From Epiperipatus broadwayi (taxonomy: Eukaryota; Onychophora; Udeonychophora; Euonychophora; Peripatidae), in NCBI GenBank assembly GCA_028023455.1, contig JAQFVV010012446.1:7319501-7383500 (forward strand): 64,000 nucleotides of DNA, read 5' to 3'. The notes beneath the pieces are model-generated. The model made no database searches, was not told where the DNA came from, and saw nothing but the letters and a program-made list of their open reading frames with translations. Numbering within the stretch: the first letter of the stretch is position 1; each line of letters begins with the position of its first letter. A program made the translations under genes and the position numbers. Positions 1 to 12,186 of the stretch are shown here, piece by piece.

Positions 1-3000
1 AATATTATGGAATCAATATTTATTTATGGCTTTTAAACATTTAAACAGCTCATTAATTAAAACGTTGATGATGACGATGATGATAATAATAACGATAATG
101 ACAATGGTTTCAACTACAGCTCTAGGACTAAGCCCAAACATAAAACTAATTTTTATAAAGAAATTCATAATTATTGCTTAATTTTAGCATATTTACTTAT
201 ATCTTAAATAACTGATATTCAACCACTGATGATGATGAATGATCACACTTAACAAAGACTACACTGCACTTCTAACACTTAACAAAGATTTACACTGCAC
301 TTCTAACATATACATAAAATTTTCTAGACATACATGAAAATTGACATGAATAATAATAATGATAATAATTGATTATATAACAATCCTCAGATTAATTTCA
401 AGTTCTTCCCCCTTTCCCTTCAAATGTATATTGTATTAAGTTGGACGTCACATTGACCATGATTTTCATTCCATGAGAAAAGTATTTCAAGAGAAAAAAA
501 AAAAAATTATCCGCTCATTAGCACACATACTTTATAAATCTAACATGTAAGTAGAATGTTAAAAAAAATGTTAATAGAAATTAGAAAAATCAAGTTCTTA
601 GAAAAGAGTTTTAAATCATTATCTCCCCCTCCCTTCTAAGTGCTGAAATCTATACTTTCTCAAGACAAAATAATTTAATATTTTTAACACCACCTATTAT
701 TTCACATTTACTCGCAATTATACACATATAAAATATTACTATGTATGTGCGTGTTTTATTCCCAAAATAATAATAATATATTAGTTAAAACTAAAATCAT
801 AATACCATAAAAAATTATATTACATATTAATATTTCATAACTGTAAAATTAATAAACAAATAAATTTTGATACATTCAAAATCATTTATGTAGTTCAAAG
901 CTATTATTATTAAGACATTCTTGGTTTCCATCGATCTGAATTGTCTTTAAAAGTTCATTAAATAAAATATGTCACTTTATTACTAAAATTTTATTAATAC
1001 TCTGATTGCATAAAGAAAATAGATATAAAAGTCATATTACCGATCCAAGGGTTCACTTGTCTTGTATACTGTCTATACTTGGCAGCAACAATTTCCGTGT
1101 TCTTTGGAACAATCACTTTCTTGAAGTATATAATTATTTGATGATGAGGATCCTATTGAGGTTATTTACTTTAGTGGATAATTTGGAAATCATTATATCA
1201 ATTTTTCTTCTCTTCCTGTCAAGTATGATTCTTTTAGTGAATGAAATACAGCAGTTGTTTTCACATTATAAATTTTCTTGAGTTTAAAATCAGTTGCTGG
1301 AACAATTAATTGGACTTGATGATTAATATTTATCGGTAGATTAATTCAACTTTCATCGAATGCAGGTGAATGCTTTCTTCCTTCTATTAAGAACATCTTA
1401 TTTCTTTGGTCAGTTGAAAGGTGTAGAATATTATTTTAGACAAAACATCTTTTCTTTCCTATATGATGTGCAGCTTCCCCAGATGGTCCGGAAAAGATGG
1501 GACATACATATAATTTTTCTAGCCAGTCATTTCTTATATTTTCAACATTCAATTTAATAGTCTAATAATCTGAATCATAATCACAATAATAATTCTTCAA
1601 GACAGCTTTTTATATCCAATTTTTAGCTAACTTAACCAATCAGAGATAGCGTCACTTGCTATTTTTGGACAAATTCATTTTAATTAAATCTCTAATTTAT
1701 TTTCAACTAAATTATTTTTCAACTGAAAAGTTTAATCCTTTTTCCACTTTTGTTTTAAAAAAAAAAAGACTTAATTCCTTTTTTCTTCTTCTTACACCTA
1801 GGTAACATTTCAAATTTTTGTGCTTCCTTCTTTAGATCTTAAGATAAGACAATTTCAAAATTAGAGTTCCCACCCAGATTAAGCTCCCAAAGTGACAAAC
1901 AATCATTTACAAAAACAAAATTGCTATAAAAATAGATATCTGATTCAACAGATTTCCTCTTTTAACATAAAATTGTACAAAAAAAAATAATTTGACAGAT
2001 TTAACCCTTCCTTTTCTTTCAATATTTAATAAATGTAAATTTCTGTATGTAATGTACCCACATACTTCATTATTTCAAATCATTCATAAACTAACATTAA
2101 ATAATATAATTGCTAGCTTAGTAATTATAACCCTATTATTTAATTAAATCTGTAACTTTTAAATCCCAATTACAATTATAGAAAGAAAAATAGAAGCATA
2201 GAATAAGATATTAGAATTGATCAAGCATAGGTTAGTTTTAAAAAAAATTAAAATGTTGAATAGTTGAAATATAAAACAATTAAATAGCTTACACATACAC
2301 TGCCTATACGTATGCGTTGTAACTTTGCTTTTTAACAGAAAATTTAAATATTAAATGTGTGTGCTGCTCTTTTTGAGATTTATTAACACACAAACAAGTA
2401 AAGCATATAATTGCTGACCCACTCTCTTTCTATCTAAAGCTTTTAGAACTGGACCTTGTAGGGTTTGAACTTGGATGCCCTACAGCTTCTTTTATGGTTA
2501 TATAAAAATGTGATGATGATTTTGTTTTACACTTTCTTACATGCACATTACTATAAATTTGGCTAGTGACCAAATTGTAATGGCACAATATATATAATGC
2601 TACATATATAATTAGAATGTAAAGAAATAATGTAATTAGAAATACAATGTGTGTTAAAAGATTAAAATGTTGATAAGTAGTTCCAGATTAGAAAATAATT
2701 ATTTAAAAAGGAACAATAATAATTATGTTCTACATAATGGCTGAGTGTAAGGAGGACTGCAGAGTGGCTTGGTAAACACCATTGAAAATTCAAAAGTAAC
2801 TTTATTATGTTTTAATTTGCGTCTTTATAGCCATGCATTTGTAAGTAATAATTTTAATACTGAATTGTAATATCAACTGTAAAGTATATTAAGCATTGTT
2901 AAGTTTAATTTTTACTATTGTCAACTTGTAGCAATAAAGTCAAAATTTTATTTATAAAAACTTGTTTCAAATTAATTTTTGTTTCTGCTTGTCTGACCAC

Positions 3001-3409
3001 CTTTACTATGACTAACATTTATGGTGGTTATACTTAGCAAAAACCTGGTGCAGTCTATTACAGGGTAGAAATTGAAACCTATTGTGAAGTAGTTTGATAA
3101 TTGTGTGTATGTGTGGAAAATAATTTAGTAGTTATTAATTTGGATCAGATAGTTGACGTTTTTGCCACAAGTGACAATAAATGATTTTATTATTAATAGT
3201 CCTGTTGATTGGCCAATTTATCTCAAGAGGATTAAAAAATTTTTTTTTATTTATTAATGGGACTAGCAGTAACCCCATTAAGGTTGTCATGTTATTCCAT
3301 GCAACAAGTGATAGAAATCACAAATCGGCTATGCGATCATGAAGAAACAGAGAAATTGCTGTACAAAGTAGTAGTTGAAAAACTAAATAATTATTTTAGC
3401 CCTAATACT
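1..3409. other. AT-rich non-coding stretch
   Basis: No gene or recognisable protein fragment is visible. It holds homopolymer A/T runs, GAT/AAT-rich simple sequence near 65-110 and 345-370, and the two-unit tandem repeat at 246-306 listed separately. The few short open frames have no family motif and a composition like the surrounding DNA. Confidence 0.6.
246..306. repeat. Two-copy tandem repeat, about 30 bp unit
   Basis: Two adjacent units begin CACTTAACAAAGA and end ACTGCACTTCTAA. The second has one extra base and one substitution. It is a simple local tandem duplication with no visible function. Confidence 0.85.
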
Positions 3410-5463
3410 TACTTATTTCATCCATCTCACATGTGGTCATTTTTCTAGATCTTTTACAATCTATTTTCTGAATCCAATTTAATACAGCAATTATCCATCA
3501 ATTATCATCTCTATTAACAATATGTCCAGCCCAACTCCACTTCAGTCTTTTAATCCTTTCAATTATATCAGTAACACCTATTTGTTCTCTTATCAATGTA
3601 GTGTATTTCTATCTCTTCTAGTTACACCTAATATGCATTTCTCCATACTTCTTTGAGCGGTCTGAAGTCTCTGTATTGCTCTTCTATTAAGTGTCCAAGT
3701 CTCAGAGTCATAAGTAAGAACTGGTGAAACACATTTATTAAAAACCTTCCTTTTCAAATACAGGCATATTTCCTTTTAATATTAAGTTATTTCTACCAAA
3801 AGCACTCCAAACAAATTTAATTCTATGATTAATTTCACCCACCATGTTTCCATCTATAATAACAATCTAACCAACGTATTTGTAGTTGTTAACTTCTTCT
3901 AACTCATCATAATCAATCTTTATTTTCATTTTTTGAGAAAATACACCGAACATTACTTTAGTCATTTTAACATTTACCTTTAGTCCTAACTTTCTTATTT
4001 TTATCTGAAGCATTATTTGGAAAAACAACTACATCATCTGCAAAATCTAAATGACTTAAATTATCTCAATTTATCTTTATTCCTTTAGCTTCCCACTTCA
4101 ATCCACAAAATACTTCTTGCAGCAATGCTGTAAAAAGTTTGGAGATATTGAGTCACCCTGTATTACATCCTTCTCAATGTTAACCTTCATAATATCATTA
4201 TGTAATCTAAATGTTGCTGTTGCATTTTTATAAATATTCTTCAAAATATAGCAATACCTTGATGATCCAATGCTTTAATCCCTGAAGAAATGCTTATAGA
4301 AACAAATGCTTTTTCATAATCTACAAATCCAAAGCATAATGGCAATTCATATTCATTGGTACAAATATCTCTCAATACTTGAATATGATTCTATTGTACT
4401 AAAATCACTTTTAAATCAACTTGTTCTTTTGGTTGGTTGAAATCCAAAGTTCTTTGTAAACTAGTTGTCATTATCTTCGTAAATTTTTTTTATATAAAAC
4501 TGATAAAAGGCTGATATGTCTGTAATTTCTAATATCTTATTTATCACCTTTGCTAAATATTAATACTGCATTCTTCCAATCATCTGGTAGATCTTTATGA
4601 TTTAGACATATGATATATAATTTTATCAAAATGTTTTCAGTTTCTTCACCTGTTTTTTTTTAAGATATTGATTATAAATTCCATCATTACCTGGAGCTTT
4701 TCATTTTTCATAAATTTTATTGCATATTTCACTTCTTCGTTTAAATTTCTGGGCAATTCATAAGATAAAATAGTTATTGGAAGTACTTGTTCTTTATAAC
4801 TATATAATTCTTGATGTCTTCTCTCTTTTTATTGACAGTTCCATCTTTTTTTCTTATTGCAGATATCAAAATATTGTTTTCCACTCTTGAGACTTATTGT
4901 CTTCTAAAGCTTCCCTTGTTATTTCACAGTAATACTTTCTTATATCATTATCAATTCTTTTTTGCACAATTTTACAAAATATTCAATCCTTAAGGCATCA
5001 TTTTTATATAACTTCATATTCCTTCTTTTCTTCATAAATTCTCTAATCTCAGTAGAAATTTTATTGGTCAATTGCTTCTTTTTTCTACCAGCTATCTTGC
5101 AGTTTTTAAAAATGTATCAGCTATTTCCCTATTATTTTCATTCAAATCTCAAAATCTATTAATATTTGAAACCGATTTGCAGGTTCTAATTTAATTTCAT
5201 TAGAATGTTTCTGAAGATTAGGAATATCAACTGTGAATAATTTTTCTTAATAATTTTTGTCCTTCTACTTTTGCATAAACATATATCTTACATCTGATTA
5301 ATTATCGATCATTTCCTGTGTTGAATATATTAAGAACATTACAATCTTGAAATATGTATTTTCTGTTTGTCAAAATATAAACCAATTCTGCTGAACATTC
5401 ATTTAGATGCTTTCATGTCCATTTCCTTTCAACACTTTTCTCCAAAAAAGTAATTCATAATAT
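3410..5463 (-). pseudogene. RTE reverse transcriptase region, degenerate
   Basis: Read on the minus strand, this encodes in order the end of the endonuclease (the KRKWTWK-like segment near 5400-5440), the RT palm and the C-terminal block with YGSETW-like and GHIAR-like motifs (3500-3720). No continuous frame survives. It pairs with the two EN pieces at 11398-11470 and 12104-12176. It has no product. Confidence 0.8.
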
Positions 5464-7676
5464 TGTACCGGACATTCAATCCATTCTGATACAGAGGGCG
5501 CCACCAGACCACTACATATCTGGAAAATTTATTTACTGTGATCAGAATGGATGATGATGATGGTTTGCGCCGACTAGACTCAGGGAGAAACAAGAGATCT
5601 ACAATTGTTTAGACAACTGAGACACAAAAGCACTAAGACAAATGTCAGCCAAATTAAGTTTAAACAAATTTCAAAAATTTTATTCAGAGAAGAATAACTT
5701 ACAAGAAAAGTTTATAAGTTAACAAATAGGATTAGCTCAGGCTGTACCAGAAAGACTAAACGCATTGCTCTGGCAGATACTGATTTTCTAATAAATTATA
5801 AAGGGAGGAAGCAAATTTCATTCAGCAGAGGATTCACCCAAACATTGGTTTTCACTTTCAGATATTTAAACAATACATTCTTGAAATAAATCAACGGAAC
5901 CAGCACTGGCGAGCTTTTCGAGGTCCAAAAAAAAAAGGGCCCATGAATGTCATATGTCGGTAGAAGCTGCACCTATTATTACGTTTAAAATAAAAGTGAT
6001 TGATTTACCTCAAGAACAACGGAAAAATATGATTGAAAATGAAAGGAAAAAAAACAATTAAAACTGGCGAATCCCCAACCAAACGGTTGGCAAAAACTAC
6101 TCTAAAAATCATAATTAAAGCTTTCAATAGGAGACAAGTAAATCATTAGAAAAACAGTTATGTCTGCCCCAGCAATTAAAAAAAAAAGAATTACAACAAA
6201 TAATTATAATTAAGAAATAAATTTATGAAATAAGTTCTGAGTACATGCTCTGATAAATTTAAAGCACACGTAAATACAAAACAATTCTATCGGAGAGTGC
6301 ACATGAGTACGAAAATATGAAAGCTTTAAATACTTTAGCAGCGAAAGTCTCTCTCACCTGTAATTTAAAAAGGGATAAATATTATCTTCCTGCTGGCGAC
6401 TTATAAAATTACAAAGCAAAACAATTCTAGTTTCCGCTTTCAGAGATATAAGAAACAAAGAAATGAAATCCCCACTTGCGGAAAACTAGGAAAATAAAGT
6501 CGCCATCCAAAAGATTTTTGGATGTTTGCAAAAGCGTGAACACAGTGCTTAAAATTAATCATTAGCTACTAAAATAATTACAGGTAAGCATTTTAAAATA
6601 TACATGACTGCTAAAGCAATTAGTAAAAGTTAGGCATAAAAATAGAAAGACTCACTCTTCACTCTCCAATAAACAAAAATTGAAAGCAAACTTGGAATCT
6701 TAAAACTAAGATTCCAAGACACACTACAAAATACAGAAAAACACAATAAATATTAAGTATGAGGCTAAATATTACTTAGGAATACAGATTTATGATTAGA
6801 TCAAGCGGAGATTCAATGAAAAGAAATTTACGCTGGGAAGAATAAAAGAAAATTTTAGCTTACGGTAACGTACTGTTCAAATAGAGTGCGCACTATTATT
6901 CTAGTTCATTTTCAAGTTCTTTACCAATGGCAAGGTAAATGTAAAGAGGTTCAGGCTTCTTCTGAAGGTTTATGGCATTACTGGAGCAGATTTGGAAGTT
7001 AGGGATCCATCCTTTGTTAAGTTAGCATGCATTCTGATGATGACAACACGTACAGTATTTGACATCTGCAAATTTGAAGAAATTAAATGTCTGAACTTCT
7101 ACCAAAACTCTGGATTTCAACAGACTGCAATCAAAGTACATAATACAATTCAGATTTTCACTTGGGAAACAGCTGGTTTAGTCAAGAATAAGTAACTAAC
7201 TTCTCCAAATTGGTGGGGCTATTTATACCTCTTACATTTCCCGCAAAACACTTTCCATGTTGTTGAATTCTACGCCTAAGGCAGGGCAAATATTAATCTC
7301 CAGCTCAATCTAATTCAAGAATTCCACCCAGGGATTATTGAAATGAAAACAACTACATAAAAATCAAATCTCCGCTTTTAGAATTAATTTACAATAATTA
7401 AAATAAAAGCAACAGGAATGTAATTAGCTAGCCAGCTTGTTTTTAAATCAAATTGCTTAAAAAAAAAACAAAGAAACAAGCGGTATAAGAAAACTATTTT
7501 AAAAACAATTTTAAAACATTAAAACGATCTATTTTAAATATAAACGAGTAGGTGTTTTAATACACATACTCTTTTTAAATAAATAAATAAAAAATTTTAA
7601 CATTAGATGAGATTTAACAAAATTAAGTTTTTGATTTTGGCAGTAAAATCGTTGAATTGGATATCGATCTGGTTCA
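5464..7676 (-). repeat. LTR, 3' copy relative to the element
   Basis: Direct repeat of 9243-11397, 2213 bp. It carries several segments missing from the other copy, notably around 6770-6860. It is AT-rich with several AATAAA-like signals. The 67-codon open frame at 6992-7195 is not kept open in the other LTR and is not treated as a gene. Confidence 0.87.
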
Positions 7677-7851
7677 ACTGCCTGAAGACATGATCAAAAA
7701 AAAAAAAACATTCCTGTAACTTTTTTTTTAAAACTATAAACACTTCAAAACTATTCTTAGAAATTCGGCTGAACGTTTGCCTCACACTCATGAAAAACAA
7801 AACAATATTTCATTTCAAACATTTATCCATTCTCATAAATCATTAACAAAA

Positions 7852-7963
7852 TCTCTCTTTTTTTATTTTTCTTAAAAACAATCCGTCCGATTGCTAAACG
7901 CTGAAAATCTCTTTTTTTTAATTTTTCTTAAAAACAATCCGTCTGATTGCTAAACGCTGAACC
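7852..7963. repeat. Tandem duplication, about 55-60 bp unit
   Basis: Two consecutive units share CTTAAAAACAATCCGTC and GATTGCTAAACGCTGAA, separated by T-runs. They differ by one substitution in the core and by T-run length. It lies downstream of the gag-like ORF, in the element's 3' untranslated part. Confidence 0.85.
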
Positions 7964-8027
7964 CTTAACTTTTGTCCGGCGGTTCTTTTACTCCTTTTAC
8001 TAACTTACTGAAATAAGTTCATTTCCC

Positions 8028-8336
8028 TCACTTATATTTTCTTAGCTTATACAAATTTCTCAACTCTCTTTCTCGTTCTGATCTATTTTCTAGCTCATAT
8101 TCCGGAAAACCGTTTTGCCGAGCAAAACACCTTTTTACTAAGTGTTCTATTTTATTACTCATACTATCAGCATTAGTATATGGAAATAATTTATCGTCTA
8201 TGAACTTTTTGAATGTTTGACCTAAGATCCTCCTATATACGGCTTCTATTTCAACTTCAAAATCATATTTCTTAATCTTTTTTCTAACTCTTTTTTTCTT
8301 TTCAAATTCATATTCAAAACAAACAGTTATTAAAAA
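8028..8336 (-). CDS. Possible continuation of the gag-like ORF after an in-frame TAG
   Basis: Directly after the TAG at 8339-8337 the same frame stays open for 102 codons to a TGA at 8030-8028. It has no start codon of its own near the beginning. The segment is basic, with lysine/arginine runs at its start, then a mixed hydrophobic/charged part (RRILGQTFKKFIDD, then LVKRCFARQNGFPEYELE) and a charged end. This is unlike a random AT-rich reading. It may be the second half of a protein reached by stop-codon readthrough, or the original protein may have been interrupted by a point mutation. I do not recognise the domain. No zinc knuckle or protease motif is visible. Confidence 0.45.
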   Translation of the reverse strand, partial: FLITVCFEYEFEKKKRVRKKIKKYDFEVEIEAVYRRILGQTFKKFIDDKLFPYTNADSMSNKIEHLVKRCFARQNGFPEYELENRSERERELRNLYKLRKYK

Positions 8337-8813
8337 CTATTTATTTTTAGTTTCACGCGAAGACTCTTTTACCTGATTTTCCGTCTTTACCTTATAACTT
8401 GCTTTTATTTCTTTATCTACATTTACTTGATTTTTCATCATATTTTCTAACTGTACCCAATCTTTGTTTGTTTCTAACTTTATTTCCACCATATCCGTTT
8501 TAACACTATCCTGTGCTACTTCAATTTCTGTATCTTTTATGACGTCTACTTTTTCTACTTCCTGACTCTCTTTACTCAACTCGTTTTTCAACTCCTTTTC
8601 CATCTCAACTTCTTTTTCTACTTCCTGAGTTTCTTCTACTTCTCCCATTATTTCTCTTCTCATTTCTTTAATTTCCCTAATCATTTCTGCTTTGAACTCC
8701 CCAATTTCTTCCTTTATTACTTGGCACATTTCCTTCATCTCTCTCATCATGTCCATCATCATCTTCATCTGTGTCTCTAACTCATCTTTTTCACCTACTC
8801 CCATTTTCGACAC
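8337..8813 (-). CDS. Lys/Glu-rich coiled-coil protein of the LTR element, gag-like by position
   Basis: A 158-codon ORF starts with ATG on the minus strand and is the first ORF after the PBS-like site and 5' LTR, where gag normally lies. Residues about 10-60 are a Met/Lys/Glu heptad-like region (for example MMMDMMREMKEM) that should form a coiled coil. The remainder is acidic, rich in E, V and K, with no cysteine-histidine knuckle. The ORF ends in TAG, after which the frame stays open for 102 more codons. No enzyme motif is present. A structural role (particle assembly or RNA binding) is inferred from position only. It could instead be an unrelated element-encoded protein. Confidence 0.6.
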   Translation of the reverse strand: MSKMGVGEKDELETQMKMMMDMMREMKEMCQVIKEEIGEFKAEMIREIKEMRREIMGEVEETQEVEKEVEMEKELKNELSKESQEVEKVDVIKDTEIEVAQDSVKTDMVEIKLETNKDWVQLENMMKNQVNVDKEIKASYKVKTENQVKESSRETKNK

Positions 8814-9207
8814 AAGATTAAATTTGCAAAACTTTAAAAAAAAATAAATAAATCTAAAAGCAAATAAAACGTTATTTCCTGTTCACTAACTATTTATATG
8901 CAAAAAGACAACAAACTTTTTTTTTTAATACTTTTGAATACCAAAAATTAGCTCCGAAAGAACGCTATTTACTACTATATTTAACTCTTCAAAAAAAAAT
9001 TAACTCAGACAGACTTTTTAGAAAATACTCATTTTACTGTTTCTAAATTATTTTATATAAAAAGATGAACCCCATTCTACCAAACTGCTCCAACATACAT
9101 GCAATAATTAACAAAAACCGAACCTCCACCTATTAGATCTTGCCTCTTACACCTGAAATCTTTCTCAATTGTCTAAACAAAATCTCACATGGGCTTGAAA
9201 ACTCGAA

Positions 9208-9227
9208 GCCCTACGTTGGCTGCGCTA
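9208..9227 (-). promoter_or_regulatory. Primer-binding-site-like segment
   Basis: On the minus strand, about 15 nt inside the 5' LTR, the sequence TAGCGCAGCCAACGTAGGGC is followed by TTCGAG. It resembles the gypsy/retroviral PBS pattern TGGCGCC...AACGTGGGGC, which pairs with a tRNA 3' end. Mismatches and the long spacer make this a decayed or approximate site, but it agrees with the orientation of the ORF. Confidence 0.5.
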
Positions 9228-9242
9228 AAAATTACTATCCTA

Positions 9243-11397
9243 TGTACTGGACATTCAATCCATTCTGATACAGAGGCCACCACTAGACCACTATGTATCT
9301 GGAAAATTTATTTACTGTGATCAGAATGGGTGATAATGATGGTTTGCGCCGATTAGACTCAGGGAGAAACAAGAGATCTACAATTGTTTAGACAACTGAG
9401 ACACAAAAGCACTAAGACAAACGTCAGCCAAATTAAGTTTAAACAAATTTCAAAAATTTTATTCAGAGAAGAATAACTTTTAAGAAAAGTTTATAAGTTA
9501 ACAAATAGGATTAGCTCAGGCTGTACCAGAAAGACTAAACGCATTGCTCTGGCAGATACTGATTTTCTAATAAATTATAAAGGGAGGAAGCAAATTTCAT
9601 TCAGCAGAGGATTCACCCAAACATTGGTTTTCACTTTCAGATATTTAAACAATACATTCTTGAAATAAATCAACGGAACCAGCACTGGCGAGCTTTTCGA
9701 GGTCCAAAAAAAAAATGGGCCCACGAATGTCATATGTCGGTAGAAGCTGCACCCATTATTACGTTTAAAATAAAGGTGATTGATTTACCTCAAGAACAAC
9801 TGAAAAATGATTGAAAACGAAAAGAAAACAAACAATTAAAACTGGCGAATCCCCAACCAAACGGTTGGCAAAAACTACTCTAAAAATCATAATTAAAGGT
9901 CTCAATAGGAGACAAGTAAATCATTAGAAAAACAGTTACGTTTGCCCCAGCAATTAAAAAAAAAAAAGAATTACAAATAATTATAATTAAGAAATAAATT
10001 TATGAAATAAGTTCTGAGTACACGCTCTGATAAATTTAAAGCACACGTAAATACAAAATAATTCTAACGGAGAGTGCACATGAATATGAAAATATGAAAG
10101 CTTTAAATACTTTAGCAGCGAAAGTCTCTCTCACCTGTAATTTAAAAAGGGATAAATATTATCTTCCTGCTGGTGACTTATAAAATTACAAAGCAAAACA
10201 ATTCTAGTTTCTGCTTTCAGAGATATAAGAAACAAAGAAATGAAATCCCCATTTGCGGAAAAGTAGGAAAATAAAGTCGCCAGCCAAAAGATTTTTGGAG
10301 GTTTGCAAAAGCACGAACACAGTGCTTAAAATTAATTATTAGCTACTAAAATAATTACAGGTAAGCATTTAAAATATATACGACTGCTAAAGCAATTAGT
10401 AAAAGTTAGGCATAAAAATAGAAAGACTCACTCTTCACTCTCCAAAAAACAAAAAAAAGAAAACTTGGAATCTTAAAACTAAGATTCCAAGACACACTAC
10501 AAAATACAGGAAAACACAATAAATATTAAGTATGAGGCTAAAGATTGAGTGGAGATTCAATGAAAATAAATTTACCCTGGGAAGAATAAAAGCGTACTGT
10601 TCAAGTAGAGTACGCACTATTATTCTAGTTCATTTTCAAGTTCTTTGACAATGGCAAGGTAGATGTAAAGAGGTTCAGGCTTCTTCTAGAGGTTTATGGT
10701 ATTACTGGAGCAGATTTGGAAGTTAGGGATCAATCCTTTGTTAAGTTAGCACGCCATTCTGATGATGACAACACGTACAGTATTTGACATCTGCGAATTT
10801 GAAGAAAGTAAATGTCTGAACTGCTACCAATACTTTGGATTTCAACAGGCTGCAATCAAAGTACATAATACAATTCAGATTTTTACTTGGGAAACATCTG
10901 GTTTAGTCAAGAATAAGTAACTAACTTCTCCAAATTGGCGGGGCTATTTATACCTCTTACATTTCCCGCGAAACACTTTCCTTGTTGTTGAATTCTATGC
11001 CTAAGGCAGGGCAAATATTAATCTCCAGCTCAATCTAATCCAAGAATTCCACCCAGGGATTATTGAAACGAAAACAACTACATAAAAATCAAATCTCCGC
11101 TTTTAGAATTAATTTACAATAATTAAAATAAAAGCAACAGGAATGTAATTAGCTAGCCAGCTTGTTTTTAAATCAAATTGATTAAAAAAAAAAAAAAAAG
11201 CGGTATAAGAAAACTATTTTAAAAACAATTTTAAAACATTAAAACGATCCATTTTAAATATAAACGAGTAGGTGTTTTAATACACATACTCTTTTTAAAT
11301 AAATAAAAATTTTTTTTTTAACATTAGATGAGATTTAACAAAATTAAGTTTTTGATTTTGGCAATAAAATCCTTGAATCGGACATCGATCCGGTTCA
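9243..11397 (-). repeat. LTR, 5' copy relative to the element
   Basis: Direct repeat of 5464-7676, 2155 bp, starting TGTACTGGAC (one substitution from the other copy) and ending GATCCGGTTCA before ATAT. In minus orientation it would hold the promoter. It lacks short segments present in the other copy near 10540-10600. Confidence 0.87.
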
Positions 11398-11470
11398 ATA
11401 TAAAGTTTTTCTTTTTCTGCAAACTCCATAAGTCTATGTCCTCTTTTATTTCTATTACAATAACCAAATT

Positions 11471-12103
11471 TTTTTGTTTTTTTAGTAGGAACTTTATTAA
11501 AGGAAGTATATATCTACCAGCTATTTCAGTTTAAAAGGGAAAATATATATATACAGATATTTCAGTTAAAAAATAAATAAATACAAAACTAATGAAATAA
11601 TACTACAATAAGAATTTTCAATAGCATTCAGTGAATTATACTATTATTAAAAACATTTATAATAAAATGGGAAACAGAAAATACATCTCACTAGAGGTTA
11701 GAAGCACTGATAGACAAGTGACCAAATGGCTGCGAAAAGACCTGATGGAGTGATTTTTTATCTCTTTGTTTTATTGACTTTAATTTGTTTTTAAAAGTGT
11801 TAAAATTTCTTGCATTACTATTGTAAAGATAAGTATACTTTGTGCACCATAATGCATATAATATAAATGTTGTACTTCTTATTTCTGCACAGGCATTTAG
11901 AAAGACTATAATTGAGCTTCTAGTGGCATTCTTTTTCTGATAAATTTTTGTAATATAAGATCGAGTGTATTGCAGGCTACTACACTTTAAGAATACATCT
12001 TTTTGGTTCTCTTCTGATCTGTGGCACAATTCACATATAGTATCAATGTTAGGTATGTTCCTCTTATATCTCATGAAATATAATAATGACCACATGATCA
12101 TTT
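11471..12103 (-). mobile_element. 5'-truncated LINE tail inserted in RTE copy A
   Basis: This block interrupts the RTE endonuclease sequence. The RTE reads up to about 11470 and resumes at 12104. On the minus strand it ends with a poly(A)-like run (plus-strand T runs at 11466-11482), has about 200 bp of 3' untranslated sequence and an ORF running off its 5' end. That is the usual outcome of incomplete target-primed reverse transcription. Target duplications are not clear. Confidence 0.65.
11691..12101 (-). pseudogene. C-terminal fragment of a non-LTR retrotransposon ORF2
   Basis: A 136-codon frame shows a cysteine motif CELCHRSEENQKDVFLKC followed by hydrophobic and basic stretches. This spacing matches the zinc-binding region after the reverse transcriptase of many LINEs (C-x2-C-xn-H-x3-5-C), with the usual His replaced by Asp. 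The RT and endonuclease are absent because the element is 5' truncated. The apparent ATG start is just the first methionine after truncation. The clade is not identified; it differs from the RTE copies here, which lack this motif. Confidence 0.6.
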
Positions 12104-12186
12104 TGCGTTACCTACAGCAATTTCATTTTTCAATTGTTTACCAATTCTAGCATTAAAGTCTCTCATAACAATTCTTACTATATATA

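Larger units (their letters stand above)
7677..9242 (-). other. Internal region of the LTR element
   Basis: It contains one two-part ORF (8813-8028), a tandem duplication at 7852-7963 and the PBS-like site at 9208-9227. No convincing polypurine tract is seen next to the 3' LTR (minus strand, just above 7676). That is a weakness of the interpretation. Confidence 0.7.
5464..11397 (-). mobile_element. Non-autonomous gypsy-like LTR retrotransposon with 2.2-kb LTRs
   Basis: Two long direct repeats (5464-7676 and 9243-11397) flank a 1.57-kb internal region. The outer ends are TGTACCGGAC and GATCCGGTTCA, giving the TG...CA ends of LTR elements. The tetranucleotide ATAT occurs immediately outside both ends (5460-5463, 11398-11401). 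RTE copy A is continuous when this block and one ATAT are removed. The minus orientation is set by the internal ORF (8813 to 8028) and by a primer-binding-site-like segment just inside the LTR at 9243. No protease, RT, RNase H or integrase is visible, so mobility would need enzymes from another element. LTR-to-LTR identity is about 95% by eye, with indels, so the insertion is not very recent. Confidence 0.87.
3410..12176 (-). mobile_element. RTE-type LINE copy A, degenerate and split by insertions
   Basis: Minus-strand relatives of the intact RTE at 41388-44684 appear in three blocks: 3410-5463 (C-terminal region, RT, end of EN), 11398-11470 and 12104-12176 (more EN). Joined on paper, the blocks are collinear with the intact copy, so the DNA at 5464-11397 and about 11471-12103 was inserted later. 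The last 95 bp or so of the RTE 3' end are missing at 3410. The 5' end stops inside the EN domain at about 12176, typical of 5' truncation. Many frameshifts and stops make it a pseudogene, although the stretch near 4030-4055 still encodes the FADD reverse-transcriptase motif. Confidence 0.85.

Noticed and set aside
246-306. CRISPR-like repeat
   Set aside because: There are only two adjacent units without spacers, in a eukaryotic context.
6992-7195. 67-codon ORF in the LTR
   Set aside because: It is not preserved in the paired LTR at 10700-10900 and shows no domain.
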